A stretch of 64,000 nt of DNA from G965195345 sp965277625. GTDB taxonomy: Bacteria > Pseudomonadota > Gammaproteobacteria > CAKMZV01. Positions within the stretch are counted from its first letter, which is position 1; every line of letters starts with the position of its first letter. Under the pieces are notes generated by a model that worked only from the letters and a program-made list of their open reading frames with translations, was not told where the DNA came from and searched no databases. This document shows positions 47,672 through 56,301 of the stretch, piece after piece. A program made the position numbers and the translations under genes. The DNA lies in assembly GCA_965277625.1 (NCBI GenBank), contig OZ255827.1, positions 1,984,001 to 2,048,000 of the forward strand, in the 5' to 3' direction.

Positions 47672-47673
47672 AG
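47275..47673 (+). CDS. DUF559 endonuclease-domain protein, copy 2
   Basis: 132 aa, differing from copy 1 at about five positions (for example MRTTKNYK versus MRITKNYK, LGLKVIRL versus LGLMVIRL). All putative catalytic residues are kept (Glu31, Asp60, Glu71, Asp73, His77), which suggests selection or very recent copying. The final residues (RDHPALTGTPPKEGN) are again encoded by the right terminal repeat. Confidence 0.85.
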   Translation: MRTTKNYKQLPYNSALKDKARALRKAGILHEVLLWNELKSKKLNGLDFDRQKIIGDYIVDFYCPEKSLVIEVDGDSHNVKQDEDVRRDAFLNSLGLKVIRLLAKDVFQNMEGVIKYLRDHPALTGTPPKEGN

Positions 47674-48643
47674 CTCACGTCAACCCTGCCCCATCGTCAT
47701 TCCCGTGAAAACGGGAGACCACCCCGCCCTAGCGGGCACCCCCCCAAAGGAGGGGAATGAAAAACCCTAACGGGCACCCCTCCAGAGGAGGGGAATTAGC
47801 TCACGTCAACCCTGCCACATCGTCATTTCCGTGAAAACGGGAGACCACCCCGCCCTAACGGGCACCCCTCCAAAGGAGGGGAATGAAAAGTCCTGACGGG
47901 CACCTCTCCAGAGGAGGGGAATTAGCTCACGTAAACCCTGCCACATCGTCATTTCCGCGAAAGCGGAAGACCACCCCGCCCTAACGGGCACCCCTCCAAA
48001 GGAGGGGAATGAAAAGTCCTGACGGGCACCTCTCCAGAGGAGGGGAATTAGCTCACGTAAACCCTGCCACATCGTCATTTCCGCGAAAGCGGAAGACCAC
48101 CCCGCCCTAACGGGTACCCCTCCGAAGGAGGGGAATGAACAGCCCTGACGCGGATGATGGGCTAATTTCCCCTCTGCGGAGGGGTGGCAGGCGAAGCCTG
48201 ACGGGGTGGTTTCTTCTATAATAAGAGAAGAGTCCTGACGGGCACCTCTCCAAGGGAGGGGAATGGAGAACCCTCCAAGGGAGGGGAATTAGCCCGCGTC
48301 AACCCTGCCACATCGTCATTTCCGCGAAAGCGGGAGACCACCCCGCCCTAACGGGTACCCCTCCGAAGGAGGGGAATGAAAAGCCCTAGCGGGCAACCCT
48401 CCGAAGGAGGGGGATTAGCCCACGTCAACCCTGCCACATCGTCATTTCCGCGAAAGCGGGAGACCACCCCGCCCTATCGGGCACCCCTCCGAAGGAGGGG
48501 AATGAAGAACCCTAGCGGGCACCCCTCCAGAGGAGGGGAATGGAGAACCCTAGCGGGCACCCCTCCAGAGGAGGGGAATGAAGAACCCTAACGGGCACCC
48601 CTCCAGAGGGAGGGGAATGAAGAACTCTCTGAGGGAGGGGAAT
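47672..48643 (+). repeat. Palindromic repeat array D2, right-type units with 126-bp period
   Basis: About 0.97 kb made almost wholly of right-type units. A 126-bp higher-order unit (TTAGCTCACGTAAACCCTGC, the palindrome TTTCCGCGAAAGCGG, two right-type ends) repeats several times; adjacent copies start at 47921 and 48047. One left-type unit interrupts at about 48160. The last part is a run of right ends without the palindrome. Because 126 is a multiple of three, long accidental open frames appear on the minus strand. Confidence 0.9.
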
Positions 48644-48681
48644 GAAGGGTTTCTTACCCATAATGATTTGGAATAGTAAAA

Positions 48682-48834
48682 TCAGCCGCCCAACCACAGG
48701 GTCAATTCAAAGATGACTGCTGCCACAATGAGAATAACCGCGCCAATTTTGCCCCACAGTGGCAATGAAAAGGATTTTATGACCTCGTCTTCTTTGTGTT
48801 CTTCATCTTTAAACTCATCAGGCGATTCATTCAT
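48682..48834 (-). CDS. Small single-pass membrane protein (50 aa)
   Basis: Acidic N-terminus (MNESPDEFKDEEHKEDEV) followed by one hydrophobic segment (GAVILIVAAVIFELTLWL, about 31-48). Clear start and stop; ribosome-binding site weak (AAAAG). It lies 30 bp after an 86-codon ORF in the same direction, so it may belong to the carboxyltransferase operon. Family not recognised. Confidence 0.55.
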   Translation of the reverse strand: MNESPDEFKDEEHKEDEVIKSFSLPLWGKIGAVILIVAAVIFELTLWLGG

Positions 48835-48864
48835 CTTTTAAGTCCGACTTTCAAATGAGAAGAC

Positions 48865-49122
48865 TCAATGCGATTTGAATAGTTTCTCTGCCGTTTTGTG
48901 TGGCACCCAACCGGCAAATGCTCGAAACCGCATGCTTTGAATATTTTGGATGATGGGCGTTACTGTGATGATGGCGACAAGTCTTTGGCGCCAAGTCCAA
49001 GATACGGCAGAAGGGTGGGCGCTCCACCATTGATTATTAACGCCAAAGTATCGCGTTTTAAAAATAAGATGAAGGATAAATCGCCAATGGGATAGAACAT
49101 AAAGCAGAAGTGATTTATGCAT
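48865..49122 (-). CDS. Hypothetical small basic protein
   Basis: 85 aa from ATG 49122, overlapping the stop of the carboxyltransferase-like gene by 8 bp, as in a coupled operon. Rich in Trp, Arg and Phe (NNQWWSAHPSAVSWTWRQRL, then FRAFAGWVPHKTAEKLFK), which looks like a conserved protein rather than a random frame. Not recognised. Confidence 0.5.
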   Translation of the reverse strand: MHKSLLLYVLSHWRFILHLIFKTRYFGVNNQWWSAHPSAVSWTWRQRLVAIITVTPIIQNIQSMRFRAFAGWVPHKTAEKLFKSH

Positions 49123-51175
49123 CACTGATTTGGCTCCATACCACTGGATAAATCAGCGAATCCAACAGCATTTGGGCTTGAGGGTTTTCTGCCAAGGTTT
49201 TATCTCCATGGATGCTATGGCAAAACTCAATTTGGCGCACGACACTGTCGCGCTCAGCCTGCAATCTATACATTTTCGCCTTATGTATGGGCGTGCGGGT
49301 CATCCAGTTTTGTTTTTCCATGGCGGCATATTCAGCGCGCGCTTGCTCTAGTTGCTCGTCAATCAATTTGATGTGTTTGTAAAATTTACTGGTGATGGTT
49401 GGCATGGCCGATGACAAACTGTACAAATCCGACGATTTAGACTGCCAAGCATAGGGCAAACATTGATTGCCAAACATGGTCTCCAATAACTCACAACATT
49501 CTTCGACGCTAAGATAATCCACCATGCCTTTATCGCTCGCTCTTTTAAAATCACCCAGCACCAGTTCCCACCAAATAAAATCCGTCGATTTTCCCTTTGG
49601 TGGCATGGCCAAAAACAAGGCGACTTGCTCTTTTTCAGCAAATCGGAATACGATGTTTTCGGCAATGTACTGGGCCATATTTCTGCCAGTGTTTTTGGCG
49701 ATGCTATCCCCTAATCTGTAGATGAATGCTTCGACTTCCAAAAGATAATCAATGAATTTTTTCTTTGGCCGAGTGGTGGTATGTGTGTTCTGTTCGTCAG
49801 TCTCTCCCCACAAGTTGATCATTTTTTGATCAAACTGTTTAGTGCAGGCCAATTCAATCAGCTCTGCTTTGGGACGACTGATACGATTGCTGTTTTCCGA
49901 ATCGCCATAACAATGGACAAAACCAAAATGGCCCAATACCAATTTGGCAAAATCTGGGGTCATGTTGGTGTACATTTGTGCAATGGTGAGTTCATCGGGA
50001 GAGTTCGCATCAGGGCTTGCTCTGAATGAAAAAACCGCTTGCCGACAAACAATATCAGCCGAAGGCGTCACCAATGAGGGATTGCCTGCATCTTTACGAA
50101 CCCTGGCAACAAATTGTAAGTATTTATCCAAGAACTTGAATTGTTCAGCGCTTTCAGCTTCATCAAAATCTTTTTTAAATTGTGCTTCAAGCATTGCCAC
50201 CACCGAAGGAATGGCGCCACCTGGGACCCCTGCACGACCGAAACGCTCTCTAATATCCGCGTCAATTTGCACATCAATACGCTGAAACGCCCCAAATAAT
50301 TCGTACAGATTTTCCTTTAATAGGTCCAAGCCTTCTTTTTGTAATTTTTTAACTTTGGGGTGATCGCAAAACAAACTCATATCATGGTGTGCAGCCCCGC
50401 TGTGCAGCGGCGGAAGTGCCAATTCTATGCCGTCTATGCCTTCTTCTATGGCCGCTTCAATGGTGTTTAATGATTGGTCGTGAATGGTTGAGTGAATGTG
50501 TAAGGTAATGGGGTGATCGGGGATTTTTTTGCGCAGTTGACGAATAAGATCGACGGCATTTTCAGCAGATAATTGACCTGCCATATCTTTGATACACAAA
50601 GACTGGAATCCTTTTTCAACGAGTTTCTGAGCATAATTGACATAATACTCAGTGGTATAAATTCGATCGGCTTCTGATTCTAAGGCGCCATCCATTGTGT
50701 AAGCGAGCGCCCCTTGCATGTGCACGCCTTCAACCTTAAAGCAATTGATGTTCTCAATGTCATTGAGCGCGTCAAATATCCGAAATATTTTGATGCCTGC
50801 CGCCGCATGTTGTCTAACCAAAGCCTCTTGCACAGAGGTATCAACATGATCGAATCCCATGCCATTGGAACCGCGCATAAGCACAGACAATTCCATAGGT
50901 TGCTCGCGTTTGTCGAGTTCTTCAATGACTTCTCTGATCTTATAAATCAGTCTAAAGGGATTTTGACCCGCTAATTGGGCAATTTCCCAAAACCGCCCAC
51001 CACCAATTTCAATGGCAGGAATGTCGGCCTGGACCGCTGCTTGCATCAAAGGAATGAGCTTTGTTCCAGACATCACCCACTGACTGTCAGTGAGGGTGGA
51101 TTGCTGGGAATCTCTGAGTAACCACTTGATCTTGGTTTTATGTTCCGACTTTTGGTCAGATTTTTGTAAATACAT
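49115..51175 (-). CDS. Carboxyltransferase-domain (OadA/PycB-like) protein without biotin domain
   Basis: 686 aa from ATG 51175; upstream in-frame starts overlap the -10 box. Residues to about 470 resemble the carboxyltransferase barrel of oxaloacetate decarboxylase alpha and pyruvate carboxylase: LLRDSQQSTLTD (usually DxHQS), FRIFDALND, CIKDMAGQLS with the Lys that is carbamylated in the family, and LHIHSTIHD where LHTHDTSG is usual. RAGVPGGAIPSVVAMLEAQ is also typical. The final roughly 200 residues lack a biotinyl domain and the AMKM motif. So it either uses a separate biotin carrier or has a changed reaction. Confidence 0.7.
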   Translation of the reverse strand: MYLQKSDQKSEHKTKIKWLLRDSQQSTLTDSQWVMSGTKLIPLMQAAVQADIPAIEIGGGRFWEIAQLAGQNPFRLIYKIREVIEELDKREQPMELSVLMRGSNGMGFDHVDTSVQEALVRQHAAAGIKIFRIFDALNDIENINCFKVEGVHMQGALAYTMDGALESEADRIYTTEYYVNYAQKLVEKGFQSLCIKDMAGQLSAENAVDLIRQLRKKIPDHPITLHIHSTIHDQSLNTIEAAIEEGIDGIELALPPLHSGAAHHDMSLFCDHPKVKKLQKEGLDLLKENLYELFGAFQRIDVQIDADIRERFGRAGVPGGAIPSVVAMLEAQFKKDFDEAESAEQFKFLDKYLQFVARVRKDAGNPSLVTPSADIVCRQAVFSFRASPDANSPDELTIAQMYTNMTPDFAKLVLGHFGFVHCYGDSENSNRISRPKAELIELACTKQFDQKMINLWGETDEQNTHTTTRPKKKFIDYLLEVEAFIYRLGDSIAKNTGRNMAQYIAENIVFRFAEKEQVALFLAMPPKGKSTDFIWWELVLGDFKRASDKGMVDYLSVEECCELLETMFGNQCLPYAWQSKSSDLYSLSSAMPTITSKFYKHIKLIDEQLEQARAEYAAMEKQNWMTRTPIHKAKMYRLQAERDSVVRQIEFCHSIHGDKTLAENPQAQMLLDSLIYPVVWSQISDA

Positions 51176-51203
51176 AATTTTTCGCCTAGTAAACGAACCT
51201 GCC

Positions 51204-51232
51204 ATTATACGCAAATCGTAAGATTTTTTGAA
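51204..51232 (-). promoter_or_regulatory. Promoter of the carboxyltransferase-like gene
   Basis: -10 TATAAT (51204-51209) with a 17-bp spacer to TTCAAA (51227-51232). The -10 lies inside the longer open frame, which argues for the ATG at 51175 as the start. Confidence 0.55.
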
Positions 51233-51315
51233 GCTCTCTCAGCGCCCCCAAGCAAACATTGGCTTAAGATCTCACGCCCTTAAACCCAGAATTTGTGCCC
51301 GTCAGATATCTACAA

Positions 51316-51804
51316 TCAGTCCAATGTTCGCTGATATATTTCAAAGGTAAATGGGTACAAATGCCGTTCATCTGGTAGATTACTTTGGGTAAATGTTTTG
51401 TCCCAATCTGTCAAATCCAACTCTGGGAAAAACACATCGCCAGAAAATTCGCCTTCCACTCGTGTGATGTACAACTTTTCAGCATAAGCCCAGGTCAATT
51501 CATACAGCTGACCGCCACCAATCACCATGACTTCATTGTTTTGTGCATGGTTGAGAATGCTTGCAACATTCGAGAACTGAATGACCTCATCAGGCAAGGT
51601 CAATTTTTGGTGACTGAGCACCGCATTTTGCCTTTTGGGCAGGGGTTTAATCGGTAAAGTTTGCCATGTTTTACGCCCCATGACCACCATCTTATTCAGC
51701 GTATGTTCTTTGAAAAAAGCCAAATCTTTGGGCAAATGCCACGGTAAGCTGTCGCCCTGACCGATCACCCGATTTTGCGCAACAGCTGCGATGAGCGCTA
51801 ACAT
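51316..51804 (-). CDS. folA: Dihydrofolate reductase
   Basis: 162 aa (E. coli 159). MLALIAAVAQNRVIGQGDSLPWHLPKDLAFFK contains the substrate site (Asp/Trp of the LPWHLPKDL block, about 20-28); VMGRKTWQTLP and VIGGGQLY bind NADPH. It reduces dihydrofolate made by ThyA, which is encoded 12 bp upstream. Confidence 0.97.
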   Translation of the reverse strand: MLALIAAVAQNRVIGQGDSLPWHLPKDLAFFKEHTLNKMVVMGRKTWQTLPIKPLPKRQNAVLSHQKLTLPDEVIQFSNVASILNHAQNNEVMVIGGGQLYELTWAYAEKLYITRVEGEFSGDVFFPELDLTDWDKTFTQSNLPDERHLYPFTFEIYQRTLD

Positions 51805-51816
51805 CTACTATTGACC

Positions 51817-52611
51817 TTAGACAGCAACTGGTGCTGAAATATGTGGGTGTGCTTGATAATTTTGCAAATCAAAATCATCGTATGTAAAAGCTTCAATTTC
51901 GGTCACCTTGGGATTCAAAACCATCTTTGGTAGAGGGTATGGCCTTCTTTGCAATTGCAATTGTGCTTGTTCAAGGTGGTTGTTATAAAGATGCACATCG
52001 CCACCTGTCCAAATCAATTCTTTGGCCCTCAAGCCACAGACTTGAGCCACCATCATCGTCAATAAGGCATAACTGGCAATGTTGAAGGGCACCCCCAAAA
52101 ACACATCGGCCGAGCGTTGATACAATTGACAGCTGAGTTGCCCATCATGAACATAAAATTGGAACAAACAATGACACGGCGCCAAAGCCATGGATTCCAA
52201 TTCTCCCACATTCCAAGCCGACAAAACCAAGCGCCGTGAATCGGGTTGATTTTTAATTTGCTCAATGATCGTTTTCAACTGATCAATCGTATCGCCATCG
52301 TGCTTGCGCCAGCTTCGCCATTGTTGACCATAGACCGGGCCCAAATCGCCTTCTTTATCTGCCCATTCGTCCCAGATGCGGACGCCGTTATCGTTCAAAT
52401 ATTTGATGTTGGTGTCGCCCTTAATAAACCATAACAGTTCGTAAATAATTGACTTTAGGTGTAATTTCTTGGTGGTCAATAAAGGGAATTGGTGTTCAAT
52501 GTCCATGCGCATTTGATAACCGAAAACAGATTTTGTATCGGTTCCAGTTCGGTCGGATTTTTCAACACCATTGGCTAAAATATGCTGCAGTAATTGAAAA
52601 TACACTTGCAT
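51817..52611 (-). CDS. thyA: Thymidylate synthase
   Basis: 264 aa, same as E. coli. The catalytic Cys146 lies in ALAPCHCLFQF; RTGT near residue 21 binds the phosphate, and the folate-binding C-terminus ends APVAV. It methylates dUMP using methylene-tetrahydrofolate. It lies 4 bp after lgt and is followed by folA. Confidence 0.98.
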   Translation of the reverse strand: MQVYFQLLQHILANGVEKSDRTGTDTKSVFGYQMRMDIEHQFPLLTTKKLHLKSIIYELLWFIKGDTNIKYLNDNGVRIWDEWADKEGDLGPVYGQQWRSWRKHDGDTIDQLKTIIEQIKNQPDSRRLVLSAWNVGELESMALAPCHCLFQFYVHDGQLSCQLYQRSADVFLGVPFNIASYALLTMMVAQVCGLRAKELIWTGGDVHLYNNHLEQAQLQLQRRPYPLPKMVLNPKVTEIEAFTYDDFDLQNYQAHPHISAPVAV

Positions 52612-52615
52612 GACG

Positions 52616-53437
52616 TTATTTCCTAAGCTTTGGTTTTAAATGATAAACTGGCTTTTGATAAGCCATAACAATTAAAAACACACCCAATAAAAACATCGGG
52701 GCCGATAAGATGTGGCCCATGGTTAACCACTCGCCATAAAGGTAGCCAATGTGCGCGTCGGGGACCCGCCAAAATTCTGAAATAGAACGTAAGATGGCAT
52801 AGAGGATTAAAAAATATCCACTGATGACCATGCGCGGAAAATTTCTTTTTGCCAAAACCCACAACAGCACAAAAAACACAATGCCTTCCAAAAATAACTG
52901 TAGCAATTGTGTTGGGTAACGCACGACTTTCTGACCTAATTCATCAAACAGCACCATGCCGAATAATGAATCTTGAGGTGCAATCTTGCCCCATAGCTCG
53001 TTGTTGATAAAATTACCCAATCGCCCTGCACCTAACCCTAAGGGCACGCACAAGGCAATGAAATCGGTGACTTCAAAATAGGAAAATTTATATTTGCGAG
53101 CAAAGAATATCAGGGCGAAAAATACGCCCAACATCCCGCCATGAAAAGACATGCCCCCTTCCCAAACGCGTAAAACGGCCAGTGGATTGGAAAGGTAATA
53201 GCCGAAGTTATAAAATAACATATAACCAAATCGGCCGCCCAGAACGATGCCGAGCGCCATATACATTACCACATCGTCTGTCATGGCGACAGTCCAGCGG
53301 TTAGTCTTCCATTTGCTCTGCAAACGGGCGACCCACCATCCCATCAAACAAGCCGCCACATACATTAAACCGTACCAGTGGATAGCCACTGCCCCCAAAT
53401 CCAAGGCCACTGGATCGGGATATGGATAGTTGAGCAT
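52616..53437 (-). CDS. lgt: Prolipoprotein diacylglyceryl transferase
   Basis: 273 aa with about seven membrane segments. Inner-membrane enzyme that adds diacylglycerol to the lipobox Cys. It has HWYGLMY near the N-terminus, GGRFGYMLFYN and the signature GLGAGRLGNFINNELWGK (Arg essential). The start is directly adjacent to the pnp stop. Confidence 0.97.
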   Translation of the reverse strand: MLNYPYPDPVALDLGAVAIHWYGLMYVAACLMGWWVARLQSKWKTNRWTVAMTDDVVMYMALGIVLGGRFGYMLFYNFGYYLSNPLAVLRVWEGGMSFHGGMLGVFFALIFFARKYKFSYFEVTDFIALCVPLGLGAGRLGNFINNELWGKIAPQDSLFGMVLFDELGQKVVRYPTQLLQLFLEGIVFFVLLWVLAKRNFPRMVISGYFLILYAILRSISEFWRVPDAHIGYLYGEWLTMGHILSAPMFLLGVFLIVMAYQKPVYHLKPKLRK

Positions 53438-55525
53438 TTATGATCCCAATAAGGCCTTCATTGACAACCGAATACGACCTTGTTTGTCGATGTTGATGAC
53501 TTTAACCCGAACCAAATCGCCTTCATTGATGTAATCTTTGACATCTTTCACGCGCTCGTTGGCAATTTCTGAAATATGGACCAAGCCTTCTTTGCTCGGT
53601 AGCACAGAAACAAAAGCGCCAAAATCGACGACTTTTATGACCTTGCCTTCATAAACACGATTCAATTCAACTTCTTCAATCAATTGTTCAACGATCGCCT
53701 TCGCTTTATCTGAAGCCTCACCGTCAACCGCAGCAATGGTCACAACGCCATCGTCATTGATTGATATTTCCGCGCCCGTATCTTCTTGAATAGAACGGAT
53801 GACCGAGCCACCTTTACCGATGATGTCACCAATTTTATCAACGGGGACTTTAACGGTAATTAATCTTGGGGCATATTTTGAATAATCTGATCGGGGCATG
53901 GTAATGGTTTTAGCCATTTCACTGAGGATATGTAAGCGCCCTGTGTTGGCTTGCAACAACGCTTTTTCCATAATTTCACGGGTGATGCCTTCAATCTTAA
54001 TGTCCATCTGTAAGGCTGTAATGCCTTTGCTCGTGCCCGCCACTTTAAAATCCATATCACCAAGATGGTCTTCATCACCCATGATGTCAGACAATACGCG
54101 GTAATCATCACCTTCTTTGACCAGACCCATGGCAATCCCGGCAACGGGTGCACTGATGGGAACGCCGGCATCCATCAAAGCCATGGATGAACCACAGACT
54201 GAAGCCATTGAGCTTGAGCCGTTGGACTCCGTAATTTCAGAAACCATTCTCAACACATAAGGGAAGTCGTCCTCTTTGGGTAAAACCGCAGTAATGCCTC
54301 TATGAGCCAAACGACCATGACCAATCTCACGCCGAGAAGTCCCGCCGGAACGACCACATTCACCCACAGAATAAGGAGGGAAGTTGTAATGAAACATACA
54401 TTTTGAAGACCATTCGCCTTCAATGTCGTCTATGCGCTGAGCATCGCGCTCTGTGCCCATGGTCACCGTGACAATGGCTTGTGTTTCACCACGGGTAAAC
54501 AAGGCGGAACCATGTACCCTTGGTAGCACACCACAACGCGTTGCTATGGGTCGAACTGTGGATAAGTCACGTCCATCAATGCGGGGTTGGTCTTGCAAAA
54601 TCCGCTGACGGACTAGGTTTTTCTCCAAACGGTTTAATTCACTTGAAACAGCCTCGGCATTATCTTCAGATTCATTGATCAACGCGGCTTTGGCTGCATC
54701 CTTAATGGCTCGAATTTTATCTTGTCGTGCCAATTTTTCGGTTTCAGTATAAGCTTCTGCCATGTCTTTTTCAGCCGTTTGAGCCACTTGTGCTCTAACG
54801 TCCAAATCAGCATCTGGTGCCTCCCAGCCCCATTTCGGTTTGCCCGCTTCTGCGACCATTTCATTAATGGTATTGATGGCTACTTGCATTTGTTCATGTC
54901 CAAACATGACCGCGTCTAACATGACTTGTTCTGGCAATTCACTCGCTTCAGATTCAACCATCAAAACCGCACTTTCAGTGCCTGCAACCGACAAGTTTAG
55001 CGAAGATTTTTGCAATTGGCTGTTGGTTGGATTAAGCACCATTTCGTTATCAACATAACCCACTCGTGCTGCACCAATCGGACCATTAAAAGGCATGCCC
55101 GAAAGCGCTAATGCCGCAGACGTGCCAAGCATGGCTGCGACTTCTGCGCCCATGTTCGGATCTTGTGACATGACCTGAGCCGTCACTTGGACTTCGTTCA
55201 TGAAGCCTTTGGGAAACAATGGACGGATGGGGCGATCGATCAAACGCGAAAGCAAAGTCTCTTTCTCAGTTGGACGACCTTCTCTGCGGAAAAAACTGCC
55301 AGGAATACTGCCTGCCGCATAATGCTTTTCGATGTAGTTGACGGTTAATGGAAAGAAAGACTGGCCTTCTTTGGCGGTTTTTGAGCCGACAGCAGCAACC
55401 AATACGGTTGTATCGCCCATTTGAACTTCTACTGACCCTGAAGCCTGACGGGCAATTTCACCCGTACGCAGAGTCACTTTTTGAGATCCATACTGGAAAC
55501 TCTTCTCTACAATATTAAATTTCAT
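53438..55525 (-). CDS. pnp: Polyribonucleotide nucleotidyltransferase (PNPase)
   Basis: 695 aa (E. coli 711). Two RNase PH domains (FFRREGRPTEKETLLSRLIDRPIRPLF in the first; SGGTSRREIGHGRLAHRG in the second), then KH (GDIIGKGGSVIRSIQ, about 560) and S1 (EGKVIKVVDFGAFVSVLPSKEG, about 625-690). Phosphorolytic 3'-5' exoribonuclease of the degradosome. It follows rpsO as usual. Confidence 0.98.
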   Translation of the reverse strand: MKFNIVEKSFQYGSQKVTLRTGEIARQASGSVEVQMGDTTVLVAAVGSKTAKEGQSFFPLTVNYIEKHYAAGSIPGSFFRREGRPTEKETLLSRLIDRPIRPLFPKGFMNEVQVTAQVMSQDPNMGAEVAAMLGTSAALALSGMPFNGPIGAARVGYVDNEMVLNPTNSQLQKSSLNLSVAGTESAVLMVESEASELPEQVMLDAVMFGHEQMQVAINTINEMVAEAGKPKWGWEAPDADLDVRAQVAQTAEKDMAEAYTETEKLARQDKIRAIKDAAKAALINESEDNAEAVSSELNRLEKNLVRQRILQDQPRIDGRDLSTVRPIATRCGVLPRVHGSALFTRGETQAIVTVTMGTERDAQRIDDIEGEWSSKCMFHYNFPPYSVGECGRSGGTSRREIGHGRLAHRGITAVLPKEDDFPYVLRMVSEITESNGSSSMASVCGSSMALMDAGVPISAPVAGIAMGLVKEGDDYRVLSDIMGDEDHLGDMDFKVAGTSKGITALQMDIKIEGITREIMEKALLQANTGRLHILSEMAKTITMPRSDYSKYAPRLITVKVPVDKIGDIIGKGGSVIRSIQEDTGAEISINDDGVVTIAAVDGEASDKAKAIVEQLIEEVELNRVYEGKVIKVVDFGAFVSVLPSKEGLVHISEIANERVKDVKDYINEGDLVRVKVINIDKQGRIRLSMKALLGS

Positions 55526-55588
55526 TTTTTACTTTTCCTTTGTTTGAATGTTCTACATCCAAACCGATTTGTGTGTGTTTTAACAACC

Positions 55589-55608
55589 AACAGAACCCTA
55601 GCTCTGTT
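55589..55608 (-). other. Hairpin between rpsO and pnp
   Basis: AACAGA / TCTGTT stem with an 8-base loop, extended by a G-T and a C-G pair, immediately after the rpsO stop. In E. coli this gap holds a terminator and an RNase III site that control pnp. A long U-tract is not present here. Confidence 0.4.
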
Positions 55609-55610
55609 CG

Positions 55611-55880
55611 TTATTTTCTTAACCCTAGACGTTCAATCAATTCAAGATAACGTGCTTGAGATTTACTTTTAACGTATTTGAGTAAACGACGACGACGATT
55701 CACTTGACGCAAAAGGCCTTGTCTTGAATGATGATCTTTCTTATGAACTTTGAAATGTTCAGTAAGATGTTTGATACTGAACGTGAGCAAAGCAACCTGA
55801 ACTTCTGGAGAACCTGTGTCTCCTTCATGTTGCGCGTACTCTTGAATAATGGATTTTTTGGTTTTTGCATCCATGAACAT
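55611..55880 (-). CDS. rpsO: 30S ribosomal protein S15
   Basis: 89 aa, same as E. coli. The start MFMDAKTK follows a GGAG site at 6 bp; the second Met two codons on is possible. Family signature LTEHFKVHKKDHHSRQGLL and RRRRLLKYVKSK. Primary 16S-binding protein. Confidence 0.97.
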   Translation of the reverse strand: MFMDAKTKKSIIQEYAQHEGDTGSPEVQVALLTFSIKHLTEHFKVHKKDHHSRQGLLRQVNRRRRLLKYVKSKSQARYLELIERLGLRK

Positions 55881-56301
55881 ATAAAACTCCTTTTTTTAAG
55901 TTTGAGCGATCTAAAAATAATGACCAAACCACAATCGCTGACAGTATGGACAGTTCGCGCATTATATCGCACATTTACCTTTACTTATCATTCTTTATAC
56001 GCGCCTCCACACGTTTTATGACAACCATATTCAAATTGCTTCGCACTCAAGGTAAAAAGCGATTTTTGCGTATAAATGATGAATTGCCCAATTCGCCCTG
56101 CAATAGCAGTATAAACACAAAGATAAAATGATAAAATACGCTCAGCAGATGAATGATGCCCAGCACTTGTACGCAAATACCTCAATCGCAATAATTAATA
56201 ACCGTTATTTTGTGTCTGGAATGCAAGCGACTTTATAAAGATCTTATAGACTATCACTCAATTGAATTTTTGACAATCCATTAAACAGCGGAGCAAACAT
56301 T
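55881..56301. promoter_or_regulatory. Divergent rpsO/hflK promoter region
   Basis: 421 bp without a recognised gene. On the minus strand TATAAT (55961-55966) with a GCGCGAAC discriminator is the likely rpsO -10; its -35 is weak. On the plus strand no promoter stands out, although AT-rich stretches (around 56125 and 56200) are candidates for hflK. CGGAGC just before 56302 is the hflK ribosome-binding site. Confidence 0.5.

Noticed and set aside
47806..48078. 90-codon minus-strand frame with a repeated 42-residue pattern
   Set aside because: It is a reading of the 126-bp tandem DNA repeat (a multiple of three), with no ribosome-binding site and no protein-like composition.
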